From an uncultured Ruminococcus sp. (lineage in GTDB: Bacteria; Bacillota; Clostridia; Oscillospirales; Acutalibacteraceae), in the NCBI GenBank assembly GCA_934476515.1, contig CAKSNZ010000003.1:62001-126000 (forward strand): 64,000 bases of DNA, given 5' to 3'. Below, piece by piece: positions 36,344 through 45,120 of the stretch. The stretch's first letter is position 1; every line of letters starts with the position of its first letter. Made by a program: the position numbers and the translations under genes. The notes under the pieces were generated by a model. That model was not told the DNA's origin and did not search any database. It worked only from the letters and a program-made list of their open reading frames with translations.

Positions 36344-36370
36344 AACGGTGACTTTGTCACCGTTTTTTTG
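36344..36370 (+). terminator. Rho-independent terminator after the XRE gene
   Basis: A 9-bp perfect stem (36344-36352 with 36356-36364), 3-base loop and seven T follow the gene. Confidence 0.9.
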
Positions 36371-36389
36371 CGTTATTTGCATAAAATAA

Positions 36390-36417
36390 TTGAAATTTTC
36401 TTTACATTTGGTATAAT
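36390..36417 (+). promoter_or_regulatory. Sigma-A type promoter of the murD operon
   Basis: TTGAAA (36390-36395), a 16-base spacer and TATAAT (36412-36417) lie 31 bases before murD. Confidence 0.65.
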
Positions 36418-36448
36418 AATATAGTATGTATTTAGGAGGTTGAACCTT

Positions 36449-37837
36449 ATGACAAAAATTGATAACTTTTTTGAAAGTATAAAGGATAAGAAAGTAGCAT
36501 TTTGTGGACTTGGTATCAGTAACTTTCCTGTTATGGAAATGTTCGTAAACAAGGGCATTGATGTTACTGCTTGTGATAGAAGAAATTTTGAGGACCTAGG
36601 AGATAATGCTAAGAAAGCAGAAGAACTTGGTGTTAAACTTTCTTTAGGTGATAATTACCTAAAGAATCTTGATGTTGATATAGTGTTTAGAACACCCGGT
36701 ATGAAGTACTATATGGATGAACTTGTTGAAATGCGTAGTCGTGGTGTTGTTGTAACTTCAGAAATGGAGCTTTTCTTTGAACTTGCCGACTGTCATATTA
36801 TTGCTGTTACAGGTTCTGACGGTAAGACAACTACAACTTCTATTGTTTCAGAATTTCTAAAAGCTGCCGGTAAAAAGGTATTTTTAGGTGGTAATATCGG
36901 TAAGCCACTTTTACCTGAAATTGAAAGTATTACTAAGGATGATTATGCAGTTGTTGAACTTTCTTCATTCCAGCTAATCTCAATGAAAGAAAGTCCTGAA
37001 ATTGCTATTGTAACAAATGTTTCACCAAATCACCTTGATATACATAAGGATATGCAAGAATATGTTGATGCCAAGAAGAATATTCTTCTTCATCAAAATG
37101 CTTTCTCAAAGACTGTTCTTAACCTTGATAATGAAATTTCAAATTCATTATCAAGTGAAGTTCGTGGTCAACTAGTTAAGTTTAGCAGAAGAAATACTGT
37201 TACTAACGGTGCATATCTAAAGGATAACAAGATAGTTTATTCTGATTACGGTAAGGAAACAGAAATTATTGACATTAAAGATATTTTCATTCCGGGTATG
37301 CACAATGTAGAGAACTATATGGCTGCTATCTCAGCAGTATGGGGTATTGTTGATGTTGATACTATTGTTAAAGTAGCAAAAACATTCCAAGGCGTAGAGC
37401 ATAGAGCAGAATTTGTAAGAGAGTTTAATGGTGTTAAGTACTACAACGATTCTATTGCATCCAGTCCTACAAGAACTGCATCAGGTACACTTTCTCTATA
37501 TGATGAAAAGATTATTATTATTGCCGGTGGTTATGACAAAAACCTTAACTATGATGAACTAGGTGAAGTTATTTGTAAGAAGGTTAAAATTCTTATCTTA
37601 ATGGGCAATACTGCTGATAAAATTGAAACTTCAACTAAGAAAGCACCTAGCTATAGTGAGGGTAACCCTGTAATTTATCGTGTATCTAATATGGAAGAAG
37701 CAGTTAAAAAGGCTTCTGAAGTTGCAGTTAAGGGTGATATTGTATCTCTTTCTCCTGCAAGTGCAAGTTTTGATTTGTACAAGAACTTTATGGAGAGAGG
37801 TATTCACTTCAAGAACCTTGTTAAAGAATTGAAATGA
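36449..37837 (+). CDS. murD: UDP-N-acetylmuramoylalanine--D-glutamate ligase
   Basis: MurD adds D-glutamate to UDP-MurNAc-L-Ala in peptidoglycan synthesis. The 462 aa show the N-terminal Rossmann-like domain (VAFCGLGISNFPVMEMF), the ATP loop TGSDGKTTTTSI, the NVSPNHLDIH metal and substrate motif, GVEHRAEFV and NDSIASSPT, and the C-terminal domain. ATG 36449 lies 8 bases after AGGAGGT. It leads a tight operon with the next three genes, although other mur genes are not nearby. Confidence 0.96.
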   Translation: MTKIDNFFESIKDKKVAFCGLGISNFPVMEMFVNKGIDVTACDRRNFEDLGDNAKKAEELGVKLSLGDNYLKNLDVDIVFRTPGMKYYMDELVEMRSRGVVVTSEMELFFELADCHIIAVTGSDGKTTTTSIVSEFLKAAGKKVFLGGNIGKPLLPEIESITKDDYAVVELSSFQLISMKESPEIAIVTNVSPNHLDIHKDMQEYVDAKKNILLHQNAFSKTVLNLDNEISNSLSSEVRGQLVKFSRRNTVTNGAYLKDNKIVYSDYGKETEIIDIKDIFIPGMHNVENYMAAISAVWGIVDVDTIVKVAKTFQGVEHRAEFVREFNGVKYYNDSIASSPTRTASGTLSLYDEKIIIIAGGYDKNLNYDELGEVICKKVKILILMGNTADKIETSTKKAPSYSEGNPVIYRVSNMEEAVKKASEVAVKGDIVSLSPASASFDLYKNFMERGIHFKNLVKELK

Positions 37838-38583
37838 TAAAATATCTGTCTGATGACACAAAATATAAGAATGTTACAGCTAAGCTAAAAGATAAGGATG
37901 TATTTTTCACCAGAATAAATGTATTGTATAAATCTTATGGGCTTAACTGTGACTTTCTTGATATATGGTATCAGTCTTTTAATGAAGATTATGTTTCACT
38001 GATTTCAAGGTTAGATAATCAGTTTATTTTATTTTTAACAGAAAATTCTAACATACAGGAAATTGAAGAATTTCTCAATGTGTTAGGGTTTTCTCATCTT
38101 TTGTTTAATGAAAAATATTCTCTGAATTTTAATTTTTCTAAGTCAGAAACAGGCTTAATTATGAAAAGAGAATTTATTAATAACAATGTAAAAGAAAATA
38201 ACTGCATTTTTACTACCGTTAATGAATATAAAGATGTTTTTAACTTCTTTAATAACTGCAATTCAACTGTTGTAAAAATTGCTGATTATGGGTATTTTGC
38301 AACTGATTTACATTCCAAAGTTAGAGTAAATTGCAGTAAAATTTATTCACTTGAGCTAAAAGATAAAATAGTTTCTTGTGCAATAATAACAGGTGATAAA
38401 TACAGTAAAATAATTTCACCAATTGCAACATTACCTCAGTATAGAAATAATGATTATGCAAAAAGCCTTTTAAATAATGTAAAAGAAGACAACTTATATT
38501 TATTTTGTGAAGATGATTTAAAAGAATGTTATACCAAAATGGGTTTTAATATAATAGGAAAATGGAAGGAAATACATAGATGA
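37834..38583 (+). CDS. GNAT-like acetyltransferase, divergent
   Basis: The 249-aa protein overlaps murD by 4 bases (ATGA). The C-terminal third resembles a GNAT fold: an acetyl-CoA-type segment PIATLPQYRNNDYAKSLLNNV and the end CYTKMGFNIIGKW. The N-terminal part is not recognised and may be a second, degenerate GNAT unit. It lacks a clear Q/RxxGxG/A P-loop; RNNDYA stands in that position, so activity is uncertain. The next gene again overlaps by 4 bases, so the operon is tightly coupled. The substrate is unknown. Confidence 0.65.
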   Translation: MIKYLSDDTKYKNVTAKLKDKDVFFTRINVLYKSYGLNCDFLDIWYQSFNEDYVSLISRLDNQFILFLTENSNIQEIEEFLNVLGFSHLLFNEKYSLNFNFSKSETGLIMKREFINNNVKENNCIFTTVNEYKDVFNFFNNCNSTVVKIADYGYFATDLHSKVRVNCSKIYSLELKDKIVSCAIITGDKYSKIISPIATLPQYRNNDYAKSLLNNVKEDNLYLFCEDDLKECYTKMGFNIIGKWKEIHR

Positions 38584-39833
38584 ATTTTTTTGATTTAGAT
38601 AGTAAAATTCTAGAACTATCTGAAAAAGCAATGGAACAGTGCAAAACTCAGTTCCAAGAAATAGAGAGAATACAAGAATATAATCAGAACAAAATGCTAA
38701 AGGCATTTCAAACTTGTGGTGTGTCAGAAAGTCACTTTGCTGATAGTACAGGTTATGGCTATAGTGATAGAGGTAGAGAAGTTCTTGATGAAGTATATGC
38801 CACTGCTTTTGGTGCAGAAGATGCAATAGTAAGACAAAGTTTTCAGTCAGGCACTCACGCATTAACAGTTGCCTTATTTGGTATGCTAAGACCCGGGGAC
38901 ACTATGCTTTCTGTTGTAGGTATTCCTTATGATACAATCAGAAGTGTAATCGGTATTGAGGGTAATTACTCAGGCTCATTAAAGGACTTTGATATTCATT
39001 ATGATGAAGTACCATTAAAGGATAATGAAGTTGATTATGATGCTTTAGTTGAAAAGCTAAAGTCAAAGCCTAAAATGGCTTATATTCAGCGTTCAAGAGG
39101 TTATTCTCTAAGAAGAGCATTAACTATTGCTGATATTAAGAAAATTGCAGAAATAGTTAAGAGAGAGTCACCTGAAACTATTGTTATGGTTGATAACTGT
39201 TATGGTGAATTTGTTGAAGAACTAGAACCAACTCAAGTCGGTGCAGATATTATGGCAGGTTCTTTAATTAAGAATGCCGGTGGTGGTATTGCTCCAACAG
39301 GTGGTTATATTGCCGGTAGAAAAGATTTAGTTGAAATTTGTAGTTACAGACTTACAACACCGGGTACAGGTAGAGAACTTGGTGCTACAATCAGCACAAA
39401 GAGAGAAATGTTCCTAGGTGCATTTAACTCACCACATATTACAGGTGAAGCTATGAAAACAGCTGTTTTTGCAAGTACACTATTTACTCTAATGGGTTAC
39501 GGTGTATCTCCAACAATGAATGAAAAAAGAGGAGATATTGTACAAGCTATTCTTCTTGAAAACGAAGAAAACCTTATTGCCTTCTGTGAGGGTATTCAAG
39601 CAGGTTCACCGGTAGATAGCTATGTAACACCTGTACCGGATGATTTACCGGGATATGATAGCAAGGTTATTATGGCTGCCGGTACATTTACTTTAGGTTC
39701 AAGTATAGAGCTTTCTGCTGATGCACCACTTAGAGAACCTTTTGCAGTATGGATGCAAGGTTCATTTAACTTCCATTGTGGTAAGACAGGTGTGCTTATT
39801 GCAGCAAATAAAATTTTAAAGAAAAATAAGTAA
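38580..39833 (+). CDS. Methionine gamma-lyase family PLP enzyme (YnbB-like)
   Basis: The 417-aa protein belongs to the fold type I PLP family once called aluminium resistance proteins. Recognisable parts are FADSTGYGYSDRGREVLDEVYA, the VRQSFQSGTHAL segment, MVDNCYGEFVE, and the likely Schiff-base lysine in AGSLIKNAGGGIAPTGGYIAG. The exact reaction of this subgroup is not established. It sits downstream of murD with overlapping start and stop. The length is normal for the family. Confidence 0.9.
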   Translation: MNFFDLDSKILELSEKAMEQCKTQFQEIERIQEYNQNKMLKAFQTCGVSESHFADSTGYGYSDRGREVLDEVYATAFGAEDAIVRQSFQSGTHALTVALFGMLRPGDTMLSVVGIPYDTIRSVIGIEGNYSGSLKDFDIHYDEVPLKDNEVDYDALVEKLKSKPKMAYIQRSRGYSLRRALTIADIKKIAEIVKRESPETIVMVDNCYGEFVEELEPTQVGADIMAGSLIKNAGGGIAPTGGYIAGRKDLVEICSYRLTTPGTGRELGATISTKREMFLGAFNSPHITGEAMKTAVFASTLFTLMGYGVSPTMNEKRGDIVQAILLENEENLIAFCEGIQAGSPVDSYVTPVPDDLPGYDSKVIMAAGTFTLGSSIELSADAPLREPFAVWMQGSFNFHCGKTGVLIAANKILKKNK

Positions 39834-39834
39834 T

Positions 39835-40191
39835 ATGAATTTTGAAAGTTTAGTTAAATCTATTACAGAAATATTTAGTGAAGAACCTGATAAACCATTT
39901 AAAAATGATAATGTTTCTACTGTATTCAGGCATAGTAACAATAACAAATGGTTTGCTTTGTTAATGAAAATCCCTAAGAATAGATTAGGTGAATATTCCG
40001 ATAGAATAGTAGATATAGTTAATATTAAGTGTGACCCAATAATGCTGGGTTCACTTTTAGAAGAAAAAGGTTTTTATCCTGCATATCATATGAATAAAGA
40101 ACATTGGATTACAATATGCCTTGATGGCTCTGTTGATGATGAAAAAATACTTTCTTTAATTGATATTAGCTACGATTTAACAGTAAAATAA
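39835..40191 (+). CDS. MmcQ/YjbR family protein
   Basis: The 118-aa protein has the small double-wing fold seen in MmcQ/YjbR proteins. Conserved segments are WFALLMKIPKNRLG, NIKCDPIMLGSLLEEKGFYPAYHMNKEHWITICLDGSV and the terminal LIDISYDLT. Some relatives bind DNA, but the role is unknown. It follows the preceding gene by one base and ends the murD operon at a terminator. Confidence 0.9.
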   Translation: MNFESLVKSITEIFSEEPDKPFKNDNVSTVFRHSNNNKWFALLMKIPKNRLGEYSDRIVDIVNIKCDPIMLGSLLEEKGFYPAYHMNKEHWITICLDGSVDDEKILSLIDISYDLTVK

Positions 40192-40194
40192 GCA

Positions 40195-40236
40195 GAAAAA
40201 AGTCCTTAACAATCAATTTGTTAAGGACTGATTTTA
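40195..40236. terminator. Bidirectional terminator between MmcQ/YjbR gene and tadA
   Basis: A 12-bp perfect stem pairs 40201-40212 with 40218-40229. The A-run at 40196-40201 gives a strong T-tract for the minus strand, and GATTTTAT follows on the plus strand. Confidence 0.85.
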
Positions 40237-40689
40237 TGTTCTTTTGTTTCTTAAATATTTAAAGAATTTATCAAAAAGTTCAAGTGACTCTTTTTCTTTA
40301 AAGCAACCTTCATAAGTAACTTTAAAATTTTCTTTCATATTAAATATATTGATAACAGAACCACAAGCACCATACTTTTTATCATATGCACCAAAATATA
40401 TATTAGGTATTCTGGCATTAACTATGGCACCGGCACACATAGGGCAAGGTTCCATTGTTACATACATTTCACATTGCCAAAGTCTCCAACCGGATAACTC
40501 TTTACAAGCATTATCTATTGCAATAACCTCAGCATGATGAAGTGCATTTTTAGTTTTTTCTCTTGTATTGTGAGCTTTAGCAATTACAACGCCATCTTTA
40601 ACAATTACTGCACCAACTGGAACTTCATTTTCGTCTAAAGCCAACTTAGCTTCCTCTAGTGCAATATCCATAAACTTTTCATTATACAT
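40234..40689 (-). CDS. tadA: tRNA adenosine(34) deaminase
   Basis: TadA converts A34 to inosine in tRNA-Arg(ACG). The 151 aa contain the zinc deaminase signature: HAE at residues 52-54 with the catalytic Glu, and PCPMCAGAI with the two zinc Cys near 82 and 85. The NARIPNIYFGAYDKKYGACGS segment is typical for TadA. It is the last gene of a two-gene minus-strand unit with the CPBP protease, 2 bases apart. Confidence 0.96.
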   Translation of the reverse strand: MYNEKFMDIALEEAKLALDENEVPVGAVIVKDGVVIAKAHNTREKTKNALHHAEVIAIDNACKELSGWRLWQCEMYVTMEPCPMCAGAIVNARIPNIYFGAYDKKYGACGSVINIFNMKENFKVTYEGCFKEKESLELFDKFFKYLRNKRT

Positions 40690-40691
40690 AA

Positions 40692-41696
40692 TTAAAAACC
40701 TAATAAAGTAATAAATGCTTCAATAATGAAGAATGAAAGAAGAATTATAGTACCTGGATTAGCAAAGAATTGAACTATTCTATCCTTAGCACCTAAACTT
40801 ACAATAGATTTATTTCCAAATTTAAAGTTAAGACCTTTTTTCACAAGTAAAACTATTGAAATAAAGCCCAGTAGCGTAAGTGTAAAAATAACTACCGAAG
40901 AAATCACAGAATACAAATTGTCACCAACATAGTTAGCTACAATATCAATAAGTACCGATGTACCATTATTAAGTAGATGTAAAACCATAGCCGGTATAAT
41001 TGAATTTGTCTTTACAACTATAAATCCACAAGCTAAACCCACAATAAATGCAAATGGAATTTGTACAAAGTTACCATGCATAAACCCAAATAGGAGAGAA
41101 GATATTAAAATTGCAAAGCCATCACCGAATTTTCTAAATGAATTTAAGATAACACCTCTAAACATAAATTCCTCAGTTAAAGCAGGAATAATTGCAATAC
41201 ATATAAAGTAAATAACTTGGTCAAGAGGTGTCTTAGTTGTAAATTCAACACCGGCTGTATTTGTCAATCCAAATATACTTAAATTATTGTTCAGTAGGCT
41301 AATTGCAATATTTGCAACAGTACAAATTGCATATCCACCTAATACCAATAATAAAGGATTATATTTCTTGTTACTGTTAACCGGAATAACAACACTAAAT
41401 TTGTAACGAAATATTAAGCAAAATACAAATGGTACAACAAAGAAACCGGCAAATTCTCCTAAACCATTAATAATGTAGTCATAAGAAGAATAACTGTTTT
41501 GTATTCCTGTAGTAGTAAGAGAAGTATCTTTGCTGAAAAAACTTATAAACATAAATAGTACTGTAGCTGCAATATTCATAAATATAATTGCAATAAACAA
41601 CATAAAGGAAAGTTTGTTGCTTTCTTTTCTTATCATTTTTTTCTCTTGATTTATTTGATAATTGTGGTACAATTGTTGTTGAAAAAAGTTATTCAT
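40692..41696 (-). CDS. CPBP family intramembrane glutamic endopeptidase
   Basis: The 334-aa membrane protein has about eight hydrophobic segments. The CPBP (CAAX-like, Abi) motifs are present: PALTEEFMFRGVILNSFRKFG with the EExxxR pair, SLLFGFMHGNFVQ with the HxxN-type second motif, and the MVLHLLNNG third motif. Members cleave membrane substrates; the target here is unknown. ATG 41696 has a GAGGTAG site. An ATG at 41726 lies inside the -10 of the promoter, so it cannot be used. Confidence 0.9.
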   Translation of the reverse strand: MNNFFQQQLYHNYQINQEKKMIRKESNKLSFMLFIAIIFMNIAATVLFMFISFFSKDTSLTTTGIQNSYSSYDYIINGLGEFAGFFVVPFVFCLIFRYKFSVVIPVNSNKKYNPLLLVLGGYAICTVANIAISLLNNNLSIFGLTNTAGVEFTTKTPLDQVIYFICIAIIPALTEEFMFRGVILNSFRKFGDGFAILISSLLFGFMHGNFVQIPFAFIVGLACGFIVVKTNSIIPAMVLHLLNNGTSVLIDIVANYVGDNLYSVISSVVIFTLTLLGFISIVLLVKKGLNFKFGNKSIVSLGAKDRIVQFFANPGTIILLSFFIIEAFITLLGF

Positions 41697-41724
41697 TTTG
41701 TCTACCTCGACTTTCGTTAGTATC

Positions 41725-41753
41725 ATATTATCAAATTTCTAATTAATTGTCAA
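41725..41753 (-). promoter_or_regulatory. Promoter of CPBP protease-tadA
   Basis: On the minus strand TTGACA (41753-41748), 17 bases and TAATAT (41730-41725) form the promoter, back to back with the infC promoter. Confidence 0.65.
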
Positions 41754-41760
41754 AAAGGTA

Positions 41761-41789
41761 TTGACAAATTAAATGCTTTTATATATAAT
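41761..41789 (+). promoter_or_regulatory. Promoter of infC-rpmI-rplT
   Basis: TTGACA (41761-41766), a 17-base spacer and TATAAT (41784-41789) form a perfect consensus promoter about 149 bases before infC. Confidence 0.85.
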
Positions 41790-41795
41790 AATTGA

Positions 41796-41914
41796 GTAAA
41801 AGAAAGAAAGGCAGTTATGCTTTCACCTACGGGGTGCCGTCTGCGTGGGTTAATACTTACAGTTTTTTACTGATGCGTATTAGAGTGGACGGAGTTTATC
41901 TGTCCACTTTTTTA
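41796..41914 (+). promoter_or_regulatory. infC operon leader with terminator hairpin (L20-type attenuator)
   Basis: Between promoter and infC lies a leader that ends in an intrinsic terminator: stem 41884-41890 with 41902-41908 (AGTGGAC and GTCCACT) and six T. Upstream, TAATAC (near 41850) can pair with GTATTA (near 41878) around a T-rich loop. In Bacillus this operon is repressed by L20 binding its leader and promoting termination; the same logic is inferred here from gene order and the hairpin. Confidence 0.65.
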
Positions 41915-41937
41915 ATTTATTTTGGAGGTGCTCGACA

Positions 41938-42456
41938 ATCAGCAACAAGAAACTACAGATTAACGAAGAAGTCCGTGATAAGGAAGTAAGACTAATTGGT
42001 GCCGAAGGCGAACAGCTAGGTATTATGTCTTCAGAAAAAGCTTTCAATATAGCAATGGAGAGTAACCTTGACTTAGTTAAGATTGCTCCACAGGCAAAGC
42101 CACCTGTTTGCAAAGTAATGGACTATGGCAAGTATCGTTTTGAACAAGCTAAAAGGGAAAAAGAAAATAAGAAGAACCAGCGTACTTTTGATATTAAGGA
42201 AGTTAGACTTTCACTAAATATTGATGTGCATGACTTCAACACAAAACTTAACAATGCCCTTAAGTTTATTAAGAAAGGCGATAAGGTTAAGGTTTCAATT
42301 CGCTTTAGAGGTAGAGAGATGGGTCACCCAGAACAGGGTTATGACACAATGAACCGTTTTGCTAAAGCTTGTGAAGAAGTTGCTGTTATCGAAAAACCAG
42401 CAAAACTTGAAGGTAGAAATATGCTAATGTTTCTAGCTCCTAAGCCAAATAAGTAA
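41938..42456 (+). CDS. infC: Translation initiation factor IF-3, AUC start
   Basis: IF-3 checks start codons and keeps the 30S subunit free. The 172-aa product begins with xSNKKLQINEEVRDKEVRLIG, encoded from ATC 41938, 7 bases after GGAGGTG (41924-41930). The first in-frame ATG (42025) would remove 29 conserved residues. Non-standard AUU/AUC-type starts are well known for infC and allow IF-3 to repress its own synthesis. The C-domain motif KVSIRFRGREMGHPEQG is intact. It is followed by rpmI and rplT. Confidence 0.95.
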   Translation: MSNKKLQINEEVRDKEVRLIGAEGEQLGIMSSEKAFNIAMESNLDLVKIAPQAKPPVCKVMDYGKYRFEQAKREKENKKNQRTFDIKEVRLSLNIDVHDFNTKLNNALKFIKKGDKVKVSIRFRGREMGHPEQGYDTMNRFAKACEEVAVIEKPAKLEGRNMLMFLAPKPNK

Positions 42457-42477
42457 TTTTTAAGGAGGATTTTCATA

Positions 42478-42675
42478 ATGGGAAAGATTAAGACACATAG
42501 TGGTGCAAAAAAGAGATTTAAACTTTCTAAGAATGGTAAGGTTATCCGTGCTCATGCTAACAAGCAGCACATTCTTAACAAGAAGAACACAAAGCGTAAG
42601 AGAGGTCTAAGACAGACTTGTGTAGCTGATAAGACAAATACAGCTCAGATTAAGAGATTAATCCCTTACAAATAA
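42478..42675 (+). CDS. rpmI: 50S ribosomal protein L35
   Basis: The 65-aa basic protein has the L35 hallmark KIKTHSGAKKRFKLSKNGKV and HILNKKNTKRKRGLR. It is a large-subunit protein next to L20 in the classic infC-rpmI-rplT order. AAGGAGG precedes the ATG by about 9 bases. Confidence 0.97.
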   Translation: MGKIKTHSGAKKRFKLSKNGKVIRAHANKQHILNKKNTKRKRGLRQTCVADKTNTAQIKRLIPYK

Positions 42676-42720
42676 TTAACTTTTTGAATTTAACTTACGA
42701 AATAACGGAGGAAATATAGA

Positions 42721-43071
42721 ATGGCTCGTGTAAAAGGCGCGATGATGACTCGCAAAAGAAGAAACAAAACATTAAAGCTTGCTAAGGGTTATTACGGTGC
42801 AAAGAGTAAGCACTTTAAGATGGCTAAGCAGGCAGTTATGAAATCTGGTAACTATGCATACATTGGTCGTAAGCAGAAGAAGAGAGATTTCAGAAGACTT
42901 TGGATCACAAGAATTTCTGCAGCTTGTAAGCTAAACGGCACAAACTACAGCACATTTATGAATGGTCTTAAGAAGGCTAACATTGACCTTAACAGAAAGA
43001 TGCTTTCAGAAATCGCTATTTCTGATCCGGCAGCTTTTGCTAGCCTTGTTGAAAAAGTTACAAAAGCTTAA
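42721..43071 (+). CDS. rplT: 50S ribosomal protein L20
   Basis: This early large-subunit assembly protein is also the presumed repressor of its own operon. The 116 aa contain the highly basic [30 protein letters not shown] N-terminus and the [13 protein letters not shown] and [16 protein letters not shown] segments of the globular half. CGGAGGAAA precedes the ATG. The gene ends at a strong terminator. Confidence 0.98.
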   Translation: MARVKGAMMTRKRRNKTLKLAKGYYGAKSKHFKMAKQAVMKSGNYAYIGRKQKKRDFRRLWITRISAACKLNGTNYSTFMNGLKKANIDLNRKMLSEIAISDPAAFASLVEKVTKA

Positions 43072-43078
43072 GTGTTAT

Positions 43079-43110
43079 GCGTTTGAGGTTCTTACCTCAA
43101 ACGCTTTTTA
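43079..43110 (+). terminator. Rho-independent terminator of the infC operon
   Basis: An 11-bp perfect stem (43079-43089 with 43094-43104), 4-base loop and T-tract follow rplT. Confidence 0.92.
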
Positions 43111-43133
43111 CTATCTAAAAAAGAGGTCATTAT

Positions 43134-43928
43134 ATGAAGTTTGTTACAAGTAGAGAAAATGGTACTCTAAAGCATATTCATAAACTAGTAAAGCAGAAAA
43201 AGTATAGGAACAAGAATAAACAGTTTGTTGCAGAAGGACTAAGAACTTGCCAAGATGTTTTAATTTCTAATATTCATATTGATGTGCTACTTTGTAGCGA
43301 AAATTTCTATACCAGAAATCTTGAATTATGCAATAGACTTGAGTCAATTTCTGATGAATCAATAGTTGTACCTAACAATATTTTCAATGTTTTATCCGAT
43401 ACAAAGTCACCTCAAGGTGTAATGCTTGTACTTAAAACACTTGACAAAACTGATGATATTGATAAAATTGATTATAATGGTAAGTTTGTACTTTTAGATA
43501 ATGTGCAAAATCCGGACAATATTGCAACAGTATTGCGTTCTGCTGATGCTTTTTCAATCAAAGGTGTATTTATCACAAAAGATTCTTGTGATATTTATAG
43601 TCCTAAGGTTGTAAGAGGTAGTATGGGTGCAATTTTCCGTGTGCCTTTCTATCTTATTAATGATGCAGAAGAATATATTGAATGTGAATTTAATAAGCAT
43701 GGTAGGTCTTATGCTGCTTGTTTAAAAGATACTGCCAAAACTCTGGGTGATTTTGAGTTTTCAAAGAATGCACTTGTTGTAATAGGTAACGAAGCTAATG
43801 GACTAAGTGAAATGACTATTAATGCTTGTAACTACCAAGTTATTGTACCTATGAAGGGCAAGATTGATTCTCTTAATGCCGGAGTAGCAGCTAGTATAAT
43901 TATGTGGGAAATGTCAAATAATGAATAA
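43134..43928 (+). CDS. TrmH/SpoU family RNA 2'-O-methyltransferase
   Basis: The 264-aa protein has an N-terminal substrate-binding domain (FVAEGLRTCQDVL, as in RlmB-like proteins) and a SPOUT knot: LLDNVQNPDNIATVLRSADAF, VVIGNEANGLSE and VPMKGKIDSLNAGVAASIIMWE. These are motifs 1 to 3 of SpoU enzymes. The target, rRNA or tRNA, cannot be told. It starts a long run of overlapping genes; dprA begins 8 bases before its stop. Confidence 0.92.
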   Translation: MKFVTSRENGTLKHIHKLVKQKKYRNKNKQFVAEGLRTCQDVLISNIHIDVLLCSENFYTRNLELCNRLESISDESIVVPNNIFNVLSDTKSPQGVMLVLKTLDKTDDIDKIDYNGKFVLLDNVQNPDNIATVLRSADAFSIKGVFITKDSCDIYSPKVVRGSMGAIFRVPFYLINDAEEYIECEFNKHGRSYAACLKDTAKTLGDFEFSKNALVVIGNEANGLSEMTINACNYQVIVPMKGKIDSLNAGVAASIIMWEMSNNE

Positions 43929-45102
43929 TAATCGTTATTGGATATGGCTAAGTTTAGCTCTTGGCTATGATAATCCAAAAGTTAAAAGACTTTACGAAAC
44001 TGAAGAGTATAGGGATATTTCTGTATTTTATAATGGTCAGGACTTTGAATGGAGATTTTGTGGTATTTTTACCGAAAAGGAAATTAACCATCTAGAAGAA
44101 ACTCCAATTGAAAAGGCTGATGAAATTATATCTAAATGTGAAAGTCTGGGTTATTCTATTTTTGCTATAGATAACGACAGATACCCTAAATGTTTGCGTA
44201 ATATAGATACTCCACCTGCAGTTATATATGTTAGTGGATATTTACCTAGAGTTGATAATCTTTTAACTATTGCTATTGTAGGTACAAGAAAAGCTACAAC
44301 TTATGGCAAAAAGGTGGCTTACAGTATTTCTCATAATCTTTCAAAATGTAAGGTAACTATAATTAGTGGTGGTGCAATGGGTGTTGATAGTTCAGCACAC
44401 ACAGGTGCATTAAACGCTGATGGTATTACAATTTGTGTTTTAGGTTGTGGTATCAATTATCCTTACCTTATGAAAAATGAGCCTATGAGAAAGGCTATAA
44501 CACACAGAGGGTGTTTAATTTCTGAATATCCTCCGGATACAGAGCCTTTGCCACATCACTTTTTATCTCGTAACAGAATAATCTCTGCACTTTCAAGAGG
44601 TGTTCTTGTTGTTGAAGCAGGTAAGAAAAGTGGTGCATTAGTCACAGCCGATATTGCCGGAAAAGAACAGGGCAAAGATGTTTTTGCCGTAATGGCAAAC
44701 ATCAATAGTGTCTATTCTGTTGGCTCAAACCAACTTATTAAGGATGGTGCTATTCCTGTAACTACTTATCTTGATATTCTAAACTACTATAATGAATTTA
44801 ACAATTTAGAAGTTTATGAAGATGATGAGTATGATATTCCTGACAGTACAGTGCTGAAAATTCCTGCAAAAAAGTCTAATGTAAAATCTGAAAAAGAGTT
44901 TATAAAGGGTCATAGATATGATGTAAAACTTGATGAAAATTCATCAAAGGTTTATTATGCTATCGGAAATGAGCCTATACATATAGATGATTTGTCTGAT
45001 AAATGTAACTTACCGGTATATAAAATTTCCGGAATACTAACAAATCTTGAACTTATGGATTTAATAGTAGTTTTACCGGGCAAACAGTATAAAATAAAGT
45101 AA
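43921..45102 (+). CDS. dprA: DNA-processing protein DprA
   Basis: DprA loads RecA on incoming single-stranded DNA in natural transformation and is also kept in non-competent bacteria. The 393 aa have the Rossmann-like core (IVGTRKATTYGKKVAYSIS, IISGGAMGVDSSAHTGAL, VLGCGINYPY, SEYPPDTEPLPHHFLSRNRIISALS). A C-terminal winged-helix tail follows (YYAIGNEPIHIDDLSDKCNL). It lies directly before topA, a conserved neighbour. Confidence 0.95.
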   Translation: MNNNRYWIWLSLALGYDNPKVKRLYETEEYRDISVFYNGQDFEWRFCGIFTEKEINHLEETPIEKADEIISKCESLGYSIFAIDNDRYPKCLRNIDTPPAVIYVSGYLPRVDNLLTIAIVGTRKATTYGKKVAYSISHNLSKCKVTIISGGAMGVDSSAHTGALNADGITICVLGCGINYPYLMKNEPMRKAITHRGCLISEYPPDTEPLPHHFLSRNRIISALSRGVLVVEAGKKSGALVTADIAGKEQGKDVFAVMANINSVYSVGSNQLIKDGAIPVTTYLDILNYYNEFNNLEVYEDDEYDIPDSTVLKIPAKKSNVKSEKEFIKGHRYDVKLDENSSKVYYAIGNEPIHIDDLSDKCNLPVYKISGILTNLELMDLIVVLPGKQYKIK

Positions 45103-45120
45103 CTATCGGAGGATAGATAA

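Noticed and set aside
42962..43153. 63-codon plus-strand open frame overlapping rplT
   Set aside because: It is an out-of-frame shadow of rplT running through its terminator.
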